Assembly (NCBI GenBank): GCA_023664485.1
Contig: JAMPFK010000009.1
Coordinates: 1-64,000 of the forward strand
From: Bacteroides fragilis
GTDB taxonomy: Bacteria; Bacillota; Clostridia; Lachnospirales; Lachnospiraceae
Reading direction: 5' to 3'
DNA: 64,000 bases
Positions 1 through 8,589 of this stretch are shown here, piece after piece. Each line of letters opens with the position of its first letter. The first letter of the stretch is position 1. The notes below the pieces were generated by a model. The model did not search any database and was not told where the DNA came from. It saw only the letters and a program-made list of their open reading frames with translations. The translations under genes were made by a program, and so were the position numbers.

Positions 1-147
1 GCGTCCGATGAAATCGGACATAGAGCGCTGAAAGCGCGAGCTTGCGAGTTTAGATTAATGAGCGTTAGCGAGGAAAGCATGCTTGCATGTTTGGCGAGCG
101 GCGAATGCTGATCATGCGGCAGAAAATTGTAAACAGGGAAAAAGCAA
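1..147. other. hairpin-rich leader before symporter gene
   Basis: No gene is visible here. The stretch is a string of short-loop inverted repeats: TCCGAT/ATCGGA at 4-18, GCGCT-GAA-AGCGC near 24-36, and CATGC-TT-GCATG near 79-90. It resembles other hairpin clusters in this window (8490-8550, 26869-26892, 36249-36304). It may be the tail of an upstream gene or an intergenic repeat. The window edge prevents a decision. Confidence 0.4.
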
Positions 148-1560
148 ATGATTCAGGTTATGCTCGTTTTGGCATATATAACAATTACGATTGGGATTGG
201 TATCAGGGCAAAGAAAAAAACGAATTCGTCAAGAACATTTGATGGAGCAGGACTGGGGGTACTGATGTGTGTGACGGCCGGGGCGGGGGAATGGCTTGGA
301 GGAACGGCAACGACAGGCGTTGCGGAGTACGGCTGGCTTTATGGATTATCTGGCGCCTGGTATACAATTGCAAATGGAATCGGGATTTGTTTTCTGGCGG
401 TTTTTTTTGCCAGGTTATTCCGCAGCTTCAATATTTCCACCATTCCTGGAATCATAGGGAAGTATCTGGGTGAAAAAGCCAAAATGGCTTCTGCAGCACT
501 TTTAATTTTTGTCACGGTAGCAATCGGCAGTTCGCAGATGGTGGCAATCGGCACATTAAGCGAAGAGCTGTTCCATATTAATGCAATCGCTGCAATTGCT
601 GTTCTGGGGCTGGGGATTCTGCTTTATACTTCTCTGGGCGGAATGCCTGCCGTTGGCTATACGAACGTCATGCATGTAGTAGTCATGTATGCGGGCAGTA
701 TTTTGAGCGTGATATTATGTCTGAGGGATGTGGGAGGAATGACTTCACTAAGGAATACGCTCCCCGATACATATTTCTCAATGGGCAGCATTGGAATGAC
801 AAAGATTAGTTCATGGTTGATTGCTTCAATTCTTGGTGCCTGTGTCGCACAGGCCGGAATACAGCCGGTACTTGCATCAAAGGATACGAAAACAGCTGTC
901 AGGTCCTCCTATCTGATTGCAATCATTGTAATCCCTTTTGGCCTGCTGTCTGCGTTGCTGGGTATGATTGCGCATGTGAAATTTCCTGATTTGGAAAATG
1001 CGAAACTGGCACTGCCTGCATTGTTAATGTCAATGAACCCTGTGACAGGGGGATTTGTTATGGCATCTGTCATGGCAGCTATTCTATCCACTGCATCTCC
1101 TATATTTTTAGCATGTGGAACTCTGTTTTCAAGGGATATTTACAGCACCAGAAAACAGCTTGCAGATTGTGAAACGGATGACAGGCAGATACTGTGGGTT
1201 CCCAGATGCGCATCTTTTACTCTTGGATGCGTCTGTATCCTGTTAGCTGTATTTTTCTATGATTCACAGAGATTACTGGACATTGTTTATTTTGCATACA
1301 GTATCAGGGGAAGCCTGTTCATTATTTTATTGTTAAGCATTTACTGGAAAAAAACATCATCCCATATTGCCGTACTGGCGATGGGGGCAACCTGCATCGT
1401 TGGATTAATATGGATTATATATAAAAATATCGTCGGGCAGTATCCGATTTTTCCACAGTTTAGTGAAACCTATGCGGCAGTCCTGACATCTACTGCAGTA
1501 ACTGTTTTTGGAAGTATTATATTTGGGCACATAAACAAACGGCATGAAGGGAGGAGTTAA
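148..1560 (+). CDS. sodium:solute symporter family protein
   Basis: A 470-residue integral membrane protein with about 12-13 hydrophobic segments. The N-terminal GAGEWLGGTATTGVAEYG stretch and the overall spacing fit the SSS family, which couples solute uptake to a sodium gradient. The length matches the family. The substrate cannot be read from sequence. The ATG follows an AGGGA-type ribosome site. The 3' end runs into the start region of the adenylating ligase gene, so the two are probably one transcript and the symporter may import the acid that the ligase activates. That pairing is inference. Proline/pantothenate-type symporters are the nearest broad class. Confidence 0.82.
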   Translation: MIQVMLVLAYITITIGIGIRAKKKTNSSRTFDGAGLGVLMCVTAGAGEWLGGTATTGVAEYGWLYGLSGAWYTIANGIGICFLAVFFARLFRSFNISTIPGIIGKYLGEKAKMASAALLIFVTVAIGSSQMVAIGTLSEELFHINAIAAIAVLGLGILLYTSLGGMPAVGYTNVMHVVVMYAGSILSVILCLRDVGGMTSLRNTLPDTYFSMGSIGMTKISSWLIASILGACVAQAGIQPVLASKDTKTAVRSSYLIAIIVIPFGLLSALLGMIAHVKFPDLENAKLALPALLMSMNPVTGGFVMASVMAAILSTASPIFLACGTLFSRDIYSTRKQLADCETDDRQILWVPRCASFTLGCVCILLAVFFYDSQRLLDIVYFAYSIRGSLFIILLLSIYWKKTSSHIAVLAMGATCIVGLIWIIYKNIVGQYPIFPQFSETYAAVLTSTAVTVFGSIIFGHINKRHEGRS

Positions 1561-1564
1561 AAAG

Positions 1565-3040
1565 ATGTATGAAACAATTGAAGCATATGTTTCAGCTTAT
1601 GCAAAAGAAACGCCTGATAAGCCTGCTGTTATTGTCAGTGGAACGGCCACAGGTTACAGCCGGTTATATGATTTGGCCTGCGGTTATGCGTCTTTGCTTA
1701 TACAGTCGGGACTAAAGAAAGGGGATATTGTGGCTGCAAAATCCTCACAGACTCTGGCTTATGTTATTACATATTTGGGAATCCATCTGGCTGGAGGCGT
1801 TGTTACCTCACTGGAAAAAGATATTTCCGTTGAGGGAACTGCAGAGGTTATTAATAAGGTTGGCGCTAAAATGATAATCTGTGATGATGCTTCCATTACC
1901 AATAGCTGTGATATCGTGTATATGGACAGCTCTGATGTGCTGGAAAAGGCAGCCAGTACCACACACAGAGAGTTATCTTTTCTTAACGGGAGCGATTCTG
2001 CGGATATTTTATTTACAACAGGAACAACCGGGTCATCAAAGGGTGTTGAGCTGAGCCACAGAGCGCTTATTGCAACAGCGGAAAACCTGATTTATGGCTG
2101 TGAATACAAAAAAGATACTGTCATCATTGTTCCCGGACCGCTCAATCATGCGAATGCCATCCGTAAACTGTTCACAACATTTGTAAATGGCAGCACAATA
2201 TATTTATTGAATGGCATGACAAACTTAAAAGTTTTTTTTGGTGCGCTGAATTATCCTGACGGAACAATTGCATGCTGTTTACCGCCTTCCGCGATTCGTA
2301 CGATCTTCCAGCTGACGCAGAATGAATTAGGAAAATACGCGGACCGGATTGACTTTATTGAATCTGCCACTGCGCCTCTTCCGGAACCGGATAAAGAGCA
2401 TCTGTGCGAACTGCTGCCCGATACCAGGCTGTATAATAATTATGGCTCTTCCGAATCAGCATCTGTCTGTATGTATAATTATAATGTATACCGTGGAAAA
2501 ACCGGATGTGTCGGAAAAGCAATGCCAAATTCAAAAATATTTATTGTAAATGACAACCGGGAAATCATCCGGTCTTCTAAAACTAATATGGGTCTGCTTG
2601 CCTGTATGGGTGATGTGAATATGAAAGGCTATATCAATGAACCGGAATTATCGAAAGAAGTTCTGGTTGGCGGAGTTCTGTACACAAATGATATTGGATA
2701 TATTGATGAGGAAGGATTTGTATATGTTTCCGGCCGTAAGGGAGATGTTATCAATGTTGGCGGATTTAAAGTGGCGCCGGCAGAAGTTGAAAGTGCGGCG
2801 CTCTCATATGATGGTATTGAGGATTGTATCTGCCTGCCAATTGAACATCCGATTAGCGGACAGGCTGTAAAATTACTGGTCGTTCTCAGGGAAGGAACGG
2901 AATTCTCCCCGAAGCTGATTTCGGAATATTTAAGAACGAAACTTGAAAACTATAAAATTCCGATAAAATATGAGCAGGTGGAAAAAGTAGAAAGAACTTA
3001 TAACGGAAAATTAAACCGCAAAGCTTATCTGCATAGATAG
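1565..3040 (+). CDS. AMP-forming acyl/aryl-CoA synthetase-like ligase
   Basis: A 491-residue member of the ANL adenylating superfamily, which activates a carboxylic acid as acyl-AMP and normally passes it to CoA or a carrier. Visible motifs are the phosphate-binding loop FTTGTTGSSKG at about residues 155-165, YGSSES (A5), the YTNDIGYIDEEG aspartate region, GRKGDVINVGG (A8) and a C-terminal NGKLNRK carrying the catalytic lysine. All core motifs are present, so it is probably active. An in-frame ATG lies at 1544, but GGGAGG six to ten bases before the ATG at 1565 favours 1565. The gene directly follows the symporter gene. The substrate is unknown. Confidence 0.85.
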   Translation: MYETIEAYVSAYAKETPDKPAVIVSGTATGYSRLYDLACGYASLLIQSGLKKGDIVAAKSSQTLAYVITYLGIHLAGGVVTSLEKDISVEGTAEVINKVGAKMIICDDASITNSCDIVYMDSSDVLEKAASTTHRELSFLNGSDSADILFTTGTTGSSKGVELSHRALIATAENLIYGCEYKKDTVIIVPGPLNHANAIRKLFTTFVNGSTIYLLNGMTNLKVFFGALNYPDGTIACCLPPSAIRTIFQLTQNELGKYADRIDFIESATAPLPEPDKEHLCELLPDTRLYNNYGSSESASVCMYNYNVYRGKTGCVGKAMPNSKIFIVNDNREIIRSSKTNMGLLACMGDVNMKGYINEPELSKEVLVGGVLYTNDIGYIDEEGFVYVSGRKGDVINVGGFKVAPAEVESAALSYDGIEDCICLPIEHPISGQAVKLLVVLREGTEFSPKLISEYLRTKLENYKIPIKYEQVEKVERTYNGKLNRKAYLHR

Positions 3041-3062
3041 GGACAATAAGAGAAAATAAAGA

Positions 3063-3097
3063 AACCTGCCTTGTACTTAGCCGAGTCCAGGCAGGTT
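3063..3097 (+). terminator. inverted repeat after ligase gene
   Basis: AACCTGCC at 3063-3070 pairs with GGCAGGTT at 3090-3097 across a 19-base loop. It sits 22 bases after the ligase stop. There is no T-run after it, so Rho-independent termination would be weak. It could instead be an operator or processing hairpin. Confidence 0.35.
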
Positions 3098-3173
3098 AAA
3101 CTTATAAACTGGTGTTACTTTTCACACAGTAGCCAATGAACGATAAACCATTCAAAAATATCAAATAATCCTA

Positions 3174-3202
3174 TTGACAACCGACTTTTCATTTCATATA
3201 AT
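3174..3202 (+). promoter_or_regulatory. consensus sigma-A promoter
   Basis: TTGACA (3174-3179), a 17-base spacer and TATAAT (3197-3202) match the vegetative consensus exactly. It faces the decayed Rpn gene. This is the best promoter in the window. Confidence 0.8.
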
Positions 3203-3215
3203 TGGTTTAAACCAA
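3202..3215. promoter_or_regulatory. 14-bp palindromic operator
   Basis: TTGGTTTAAACCAA is a perfect 14-bp palindrome that starts at the last base of the -10 box and covers the expected transcription start. This is the classic place for a repressor site. The cognate regulator is not evident in the window. Confidence 0.5.
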
Positions 3216-3367
3216 AGCGGTATAACGTGAAATTCAATGCTCTGTTCAGGGCATCAGGTCGGTCAGCTCCGATTTCGGCGTATCAGCCATATTTCACAGA
3301 AACAAGGGAAAATTGGCTGAATACTGCAAGAATAACAGCGGTATATGATACAGCCGGAAAGGGGTAT

Positions 3368-3969
3368 ATGGGAAAGAAAGATACCATAGGAAAGGTTTAT
3401 TTCAGGGATGCGGCCAGGTTTGCCGAACTGATGAACTGCGTTCTCTATCGGGGAGAAAAGGTGATACTGCCGGAGAATCTGATACCGGTGGAAAGGGAGT
3501 ATCCTTCCTTATTCGGGAATACGGTTTTTATCTGGCGGAAGCGGAGCATGTGGACGCGATGGGATTTGAGACCGATTTAAGGGAATTCTTTCAGGCGTTA
3601 CAGTGCAGGAAAGATAAGAAAAAGCTGAATGAACTGTGCCGTTCGGAGCGTTTTCGAAATCTCAGGCCGGAAGCCGTGCAGGCGATAGCGGTACATATAG
3701 ACCGGACAAGGCTGATGCCGAAAGTAAAGAAGGAGGGGGTTACGATGTGTCAGGCGTTTGATGAACTGATGGAAGATATGAGGCAGGAGGGAATCAGAGA
3801 GGGGGAAGCGAAAGGTCTAAAAGCCGGAATAAAGGAAGGATTACAAGAGGGCGAACGGAAAGGAAAGATTTCGATTATCCGCCGGATGCTGGCGGAAGGG
3901 CTGGATGAGACATTGATATGCAGAGTTGCCAGATGTTCTGAGGAAGAACTGGCGGCGGCAGGACGGTAA
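3368..3969 (+). pseudogene. Rpn-family nuclease, deleted and frameshifted
   Basis: The first part reads MGKKDTIGKVYFRDAARFAE, the usual start of Rpn recombination-promoting nucleases of Clostridia, up to about 3510 (VEREYPSL). The reading frame then changes: the tail (GFETDLREFFQALQ onward to 3969) continues in another frame that is open from about 3523. It carries the family's repetitive Gly/Glu/Lys-rich end (EGIREGEAKGLKAGIKEG). The central catalytic PD-(D/E)XK region, roughly 150 residues in family members, is missing. The gene therefore looks like an internal deletion plus frameshift. The start at 3368 follows AAAGGGG. An intact relative lies at 44838-46034. Confidence 0.7.
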
Positions 3970-3996
3970 GAAAGAATTATTCCATAGAGTATGACG

Positions 3997-4048
3997 ACAA
4001 AAACTTCTGATGTGAGGTATGTGATTGCCCTGGATCGGAAGTTTTTGT
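3997..4048 (+). terminator. hairpin terminator
   Basis: ACAAAAACTTC (3997-4007) pairs perfectly with GAAGTTTTTGT (4038-4048), followed by ATTATTT. It separates the Rpn remnant from the sugar-sensing operon. Confidence 0.6.
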
Positions 4049-4242
4049 ATTATTTGAAATACTGATAGGAGAATAAGTTGAAGAATAAGCTTGATTACAA
4101 ATCCGTCTGGATATGCTATGATAATAACAGAAAATCTTTCTCACACTGGAGAATTTCGCCTGAGAGTCTGCTAAACGTTTGAGAGAGTGTCACAAGCGGG
4201 TATTCTCTGCGTGAACTTTTCCACATATGGGGTGGTGATATA

Positions 4243-5352
4243 ATGAAAAGAAAAAAGACTCGAAAATATACATTTTATCTGGGTATAACGGTGTTGCTGC
4301 TGGTTATCACAATGGGCATGGGCGTTTTTGCTTTCAGGGTGTACATAAATTATTTTACGCAGGAGACGGATCCAAATCGATATGAGAAATACTATATGAT
4401 GATTGCGGAGGACAACAGTTCTTCTTTTTGGCAGACTGTCCATAAAGGCGCATATGAGGAGGGGCTTAAGCAGAACAGCTATGTGGATTTGTTGAATGAT
4501 ACCTTTGAGGGGAATTATTCGAGGGAGGATATGATGCGGATTGCTATCGCGTCAGAGGTGGACGGTATCATCGTTGCGGCGGATGAGAGCGCAGTGATGA
4601 CGGAACTGATCAATGAGGCATCTGAAAAGATTCCCGTAGTGACATTATATGAGGACAATACGCGGAGCAGCAGGTGTACCTTTGTGGGAATCGGCAGCTA
4701 TGATCTGGGCAGGGAGTATGGCAGACAGGTACTGGAAATCGTGAAAGAGAGACAGCTTCCGCGGGCGCAGGTGCAGGTGGCACCGTTGTATGGGGAGAAT
4801 GGGGAAAGGCTGATGTGGACGGAGAAGATGGTGCGCCCTCCTGTTAAGGTAATGGTGCTGGTGAATGCCCACACACAAAATTCCGGACAGAATATACTGT
4901 GCTCCGGCATCCAGGAGACGATTGAGAATGAAAAGGAAGAGGAACTGGAGGTAGAGCTGTCCCTTGTTTCCATCGATGATACCAATACATTTTCTGTGGA
5001 GGAATCTATACGGGATATTTTCATGGAGGCAGATCTGCCGGACATTATCGTGTGCCTCAATGAATTGAATACGACCTGTGTCTATCAGGCGGCGGTGGAT
5101 TACAATAAGGTGGGACAGGTCAATATATTGGGGTATTATGACTCAGATACTATCCTGAAAGCGATTGACAGAAATGTTATCTACGCGACAATTGCGATCG
5201 ATGCGGAGCAGATGGGGAGATACTGCATAGATGCATTGACAGAATACAATGCGTTCGGCAATACAAGCCAGTACTTTATTGCGGACATTGAATTAATCAA
5301 TAAAGAGAATGTTGCGGAATATATGAGCGGGGGTGGTGCGGCGGATGAATAA
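4243..5352 (+). CDS. membrane-anchored periplasmic-binding-type sugar sensor
   Basis: A 369-residue protein with a basic start (KRKKTRK), one hydrophobic segment at about residues 10-32 and no lipobox cysteine, then a type I periplasmic sugar-binding fold. Visible pieces are a DGIIVAADES strand and the FVGIGSYDLGREYG hinge region. It is therefore held to the outer face of the membrane by a signal anchor. It overlaps the kinase gene behind it and lies beside sugar uptake genes. This arrangement matches three-component sugar sensors such as XylFII-LytS-YesN of solventogenic clostridia, where the binding protein hands the signal to the kinase. The ligand is probably a pentose or similar monosaccharide, by inference. 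Confidence 0.8.
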   Translation: MKRKKTRKYTFYLGITVLLLVITMGMGVFAFRVYINYFTQETDPNRYEKYYMMIAEDNSSSFWQTVHKGAYEEGLKQNSYVDLLNDTFEGNYSREDMMRIAIASEVDGIIVAADESAVMTELINEASEKIPVVTLYEDNTRSSRCTFVGIGSYDLGREYGRQVLEIVKERQLPRAQVQVAPLYGENGERLMWTEKMVRPPVKVMVLVNAHTQNSGQNILCSGIQETIENEKEEELEVELSLVSIDDTNTFSVEESIRDIFMEADLPDIIVCLNELNTTCVYQAAVDYNKVGQVNILGYYDSDTILKAIDRNVIYATIAIDAEQMGRYCIDALTEYNAFGNTSQYFIADIELINKENVAEYMSGGGAADE

Positions 5353-6847
5353 AAAACTGCATAAGCTTTCCGATCTGTCGCTGCAGGGCAAGATCAGCAG
5401 TATTTATATTCTGACCAATCTCCTTGTGTGTCTGGTCAATATTCTGTTGGTTATGGGGATCAACCGTATGTCCGGAGAGATGGAACTGGTCTATTTCGAT
5501 AATCTGAATCTGAACAGGCTGTCCGGGGCGCTGGATGCCGTACAGAACAGTATGACCGATTACCTGAATGCCAAAACCAGCGATTCGCTGGAGGAATATT
5601 ACAGAAGCTCGCAGTATTATCAGCAGCTGGTAGATGCGCTGGGGGATGAGATCAGCGGCGTTTCCTTTGACCGGATGAAAAGAAATATCAGGCATATGTC
5701 GGGAAAATATCTTGAGATAGTGGATCAGACGATCGCCGCCAAGCGGGGACGTAATGTTGAGAAATACAGAGTACAGTATGAGAGCGCGACGCAGATGTAT
5801 GATTATATTACTACCTATATTTACAGCCTGAACAACCAGCAGTTTAAGAACAACTCAGAGAATTATACGAAGCTTGCATGGGCGTTCCGGCTGTTTGAGA
5901 CGGTAGGCATCGGCGTTATCTTTGCGGTTATTATCATAAACGTATTTATCATTACGAAACTGGTCGGCGCTATTATCGGCCCTCTAAGGACGCTGGCGAG
6001 ATCGGCGGATGAAGTGGCAAACGGCAATTTCAAGGTGGAGCTTCCGGAAGTACAGACGGGGGATGAAATCGGCGTTTTGTCCAGGGCGTTTAATCAGATG
6101 GTGGTCAGTATCAGAGAGTATATCGACCGCATCCGGCACAGTATGGAAGTGGAGCGTGTCATGAAGGAAAAGGAGCTCCTGATGGAGGCGCACCTGAAGG
6201 ATGCGCAGCTGAAATATCTCCAGGCGCAGATCAATCCGCATTTCCTGTTTAATACGCTGAACGCGGGAGCACAGCTGGCCATGCTTGAGGATGCGGACAG
6301 AACCTATCGGTATGTGCAGAACGTGGCGGAATTTTTCCGTTACAATGTGAAGAAGAGTGATGAAACCGTTACGCTCCGGGAAGAGATAGAACTGGTAGAC
6401 AACTATATTTATATTCTGAACGTTCGTTTTTCAGGGGATATCCATTATGAGAAAGAGGTGGATCCGTCCCTTCTGCAGGTGGAAATACCGGGCATGATCC
6501 TGCAGCCGATTGTGGAAAACTGTGTCAATCACGGTATCCGTGAAATGGCAGGGGAAGGAAGGATATGGCTGAAAGTTTATCGGATAGAGGATACGGCATG
6601 CATCAGTATTCGGGATAACGGCGCGGGAATGAGCGTGGAAACGATTGCTAAGGTTCTAAACGGCACTTACAGGAAAGAGGAGCTTCCCGCGGGCTCTAAC
6701 GGCATCGGTATGGATAATGTGATAGCGCGTCTGCGGCTTTTTACGGAAAGCGGGGACGTCATGTCTATTATGAGCGGGGGTACGAATCAGGGGACGGAGT
6801 TTATTATATATCTGCCGGACAGAGAACGGGGGGAAGACAATGTATAA
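5345..6847 (+). CDS. LytS/YesM-type sensor histidine kinase
   Basis: A 500-residue kinase with a membrane segment near residues 15-37, an extracellular helical region, a second membrane segment near 185-207, a HAMP domain, then a His_kinase domain with the phospho-acceptor motif QINPHFLFNTLN. The C-terminal ATPase domain shows NCVNHGIRE (N box), DNGAGMS (G1) and SNGIGMDNV (G2). All required motifs are present. A GTG at 5333 is in frame, but the ATG at 5345 sits 6-14 bases after the G-rich AGCGGGGGTGG. The gene overlaps its neighbours on both sides, so binding protein, kinase and regulator are made from one message. Confidence 0.88.
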   Translation: MNKKLHKLSDLSLQGKISSIYILTNLLVCLVNILLVMGINRMSGEMELVYFDNLNLNRLSGALDAVQNSMTDYLNAKTSDSLEEYYRSSQYYQQLVDALGDEISGVSFDRMKRNIRHMSGKYLEIVDQTIAAKRGRNVEKYRVQYESATQMYDYITTYIYSLNNQQFKNNSENYTKLAWAFRLFETVGIGVIFAVIIINVFIITKLVGAIIGPLRTLARSADEVANGNFKVELPEVQTGDEIGVLSRAFNQMVVSIREYIDRIRHSMEVERVMKEKELLMEAHLKDAQLKYLQAQINPHFLFNTLNAGAQLAMLEDADRTYRYVQNVAEFFRYNVKKSDETVTLREEIELVDNYIYILNVRFSGDIHYEKEVDPSLLQVEIPGMILQPIVENCVNHGIREMAGEGRIWLKVYRIEDTACISIRDNGAGMSVETIAKVLNGTYRKEELPAGSNGIGMDNVIARLRLFTESGDVMSIMSGGTNQGTEFIIYLPDRERGEDNV

Positions 6848-8429
6848 GATTATGCTGGCGGACGATGAGGGCATTGTTATCGATTCGCTGGAATTTATCA
6901 TCAGGAAAGAATTTGGGGACAAGTGCGCCGTGCAGTATGCCAGGACTGGCAGAAGTGTGATTGAGCTGGCGGAGAGATTCCGTCCGGATATTGCCATTAT
7001 GGATATTCAGATGCCGGGAATCAACGGAATCGAAGCCATGAAAGAGATACGCAAGAATAACGGCGGCGTCCTTTTTATCGTTATGTCCGCTTATGATAAG
7101 TTCGATTATGCGAAGGAGGCGATCAAGCTGGGGGTGATCGAGTACATCACCAAGCCAATGGAGCGGACGAAGATAATCGCTACCCTGAAAAAGGGAATGG
7201 ATATGATCGACAGGGAACGGGAGAAGAGAAGCAATGACCTGCTCGTGAAGGAGAAACTGGAAACTGTCGTTCCGATCATTGAGAGCGGACTGATCTATAA
7301 TATCCTGTTACAGGAAAATTTCGCAGAGGATATTGATAATTACAAGACCGTGCTGGGGTTACGCGCGAGCCATGCCTATATGATGGCAGTGGTATGCGGA
7401 GACGAACAGGTGGGCAGCCATATGACGAATGCGGTTGGCAGCAGCGTCAGGATGCAGAAGCATTATCAGGAGGTGCGGGAGTGCCTGAAAGAGTATTTCG
7501 ACTGTATCGTCGGCACGGTCATGGCGAATAAGCTGGCGGTTCTCGTCCCGTTTGAGAAGGACAGAATGGAATATAATGAAAGAATAGATTTGATAGAGAG
7601 AGCGCGGGCGCTTGTCCGGTATATGCGTAAAAGAACGGATATCAATTTCCGCATCGGCATCGGCAGGGTGGGAGAACTGCAGGCGATGGCAGAATCCTAT
7701 AATGAGGCGCTCAACGCGCTGGTGATCACAACAGGAAGCGCTGCCCATGCGGATGACCTTCCCATTGGCTGTGACTATGCCGGGGATTATCCGAGGCATC
7801 TGGAGAAGAAACTTTTCGAGAATCTGGAGAAGGGAGATGCTAACCATGTTCTTTCCATGGCCAAAGGTTTTTATGACTGGATGGTGGAAAGCAATTCGGA
7901 CAACATGATGGCAATCCGTCTCAAGGTATTGGAATTTACGCTGTATGCCGAATATATTGCCTATCAGAAGGGCGGGATGACCTATCAGTTTACGGCGCGG
8001 CAGGAATATCTGCCGACAGTCATGGGAACGGTCGACCTGGGCATTCTCAGAGAATGGTTTCTGGGGAAGATCATGGACGCCTGCCAGAATGTTCTTGGCA
8101 AGCAGGAGGAGAAGTCGAACAGTATTATAGAGATGTCCAGGGAATATATCAGAAATAATTTCAATAAGGATATTTCTCTTGACGAGGTTTCCAGAGTGGC
8201 CAATATCAGTCCGTATTATTTCAGCAAAATCTTTAAGGAAGGGACAGGACAGAATTTTATCGAATATCTGACAGGAATCCGGATGGAGAAAGCGAAAGAG
8301 CTGCTTAGTACAACTGAATATTCCATGAAGGAGATCTGTTCCATGTGCGGATATGCCGACCCCAATTATTTCAGCCGTACCTTCAAGAAAAATGTGGGCG
8401 TTACGCCGACAGAATATAAGAATGTGTGA
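6840..8429 (+). CDS. YesN-type AraC-family response regulator
   Basis: A 529-residue protein. The N-terminal receiver domain has the acidic pair DDE near residue 7, the phosphorylation site in AIMDIQMPG near residue 56 and the conserved lysine in YITKPME. A long middle region follows, then a C-terminal AraC helix-turn-helix pair (DEVSRVANISPYYFSKIFKE and SMKEICSMCGYADPNYFSR). It starts with an ATG inside the end of the kinase gene. YesN relatives activate sugar uptake operons, so the binding-protein and transporter genes downstream are the likely targets. Confidence 0.88.
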   Translation: MYKIMLADDEGIVIDSLEFIIRKEFGDKCAVQYARTGRSVIELAERFRPDIAIMDIQMPGINGIEAMKEIRKNNGGVLFIVMSAYDKFDYAKEAIKLGVIEYITKPMERTKIIATLKKGMDMIDREREKRSNDLLVKEKLETVVPIIESGLIYNILLQENFAEDIDNYKTVLGLRASHAYMMAVVCGDEQVGSHMTNAVGSSVRMQKHYQEVRECLKEYFDCIVGTVMANKLAVLVPFEKDRMEYNERIDLIERARALVRYMRKRTDINFRIGIGRVGELQAMAESYNEALNALVITTGSAAHADDLPIGCDYAGDYPRHLEKKLFENLEKGDANHVLSMAKGFYDWMVESNSDNMMAIRLKVLEFTLYAEYIAYQKGGMTYQFTARQEYLPTVMGTVDLGILREWFLGKIMDACQNVLGKQEEKSNSIIEMSREYIRNNFNKDISLDEVSRVANISPYYFSKIFKEGTGQNFIEYLTGIRMEKAKELLSTTEYSMKEICSMCGYADPNYFSRTFKKNVGVTPTEYKNV

Positions 8430-8450
8430 GAGACAGTGGAAAGTGTGGAA

Positions 8451-8487
8451 GGTTGAATAAATTCTCTGATGAGCAATTTATTCAACC
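8451..8487 (+). terminator. inverted repeat after regulator gene
   Basis: GGTTGAATAAATT (8451-8463) pairs perfectly with AATTTATTCAACC (8475-8487) across an 11-base loop, 22 bases after the regulator stop. There is no T-run beyond it, so it may act in processing or partial termination before the next binding-protein gene. Confidence 0.5.
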
Positions 8488-8489
8488 GG

Positions 8490-8550
8490 GAATTTGTACC
8501 GGAGCTTCACAAATTCTATTGACCACAGAGCAGAATCTGAGATTCTGCTC
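8490..8550. repeat. cluster of short inverted repeats
   Basis: Two more hairpins directly follow the previous one: GAATTTGT/ACAAATTC (8490-8497 and 8509-8516) and GAGCAGAATC/GATTCTGCTC with a 3-base loop (8528-8550). The three in a row make a structured 5' leader for the lipoprotein gene at 8590. Confidence 0.5.
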
Positions 8551-8589
8551 GCGTTCCTCAGCGTAGAACGCTTCGGGATGGGGGTAAAA

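Noticed and set aside
3227..3367. N-terminal extension of the Rpn remnant
   Set aside because: The open frame starts with GTG at 3227, but the family's usual MGKKD start at 3368 has a good ribosome site and the preceding codons show no similarity.
4100..4135. Promoter for the sugar-sensor operon (TATGAT near 4117)
   Set aside because: The only matching -35 at 17 bases is poor (ATTACA) and a better TTGATT gives a 20-base spacer. A promoter must exist here, but I cannot place it confidently.
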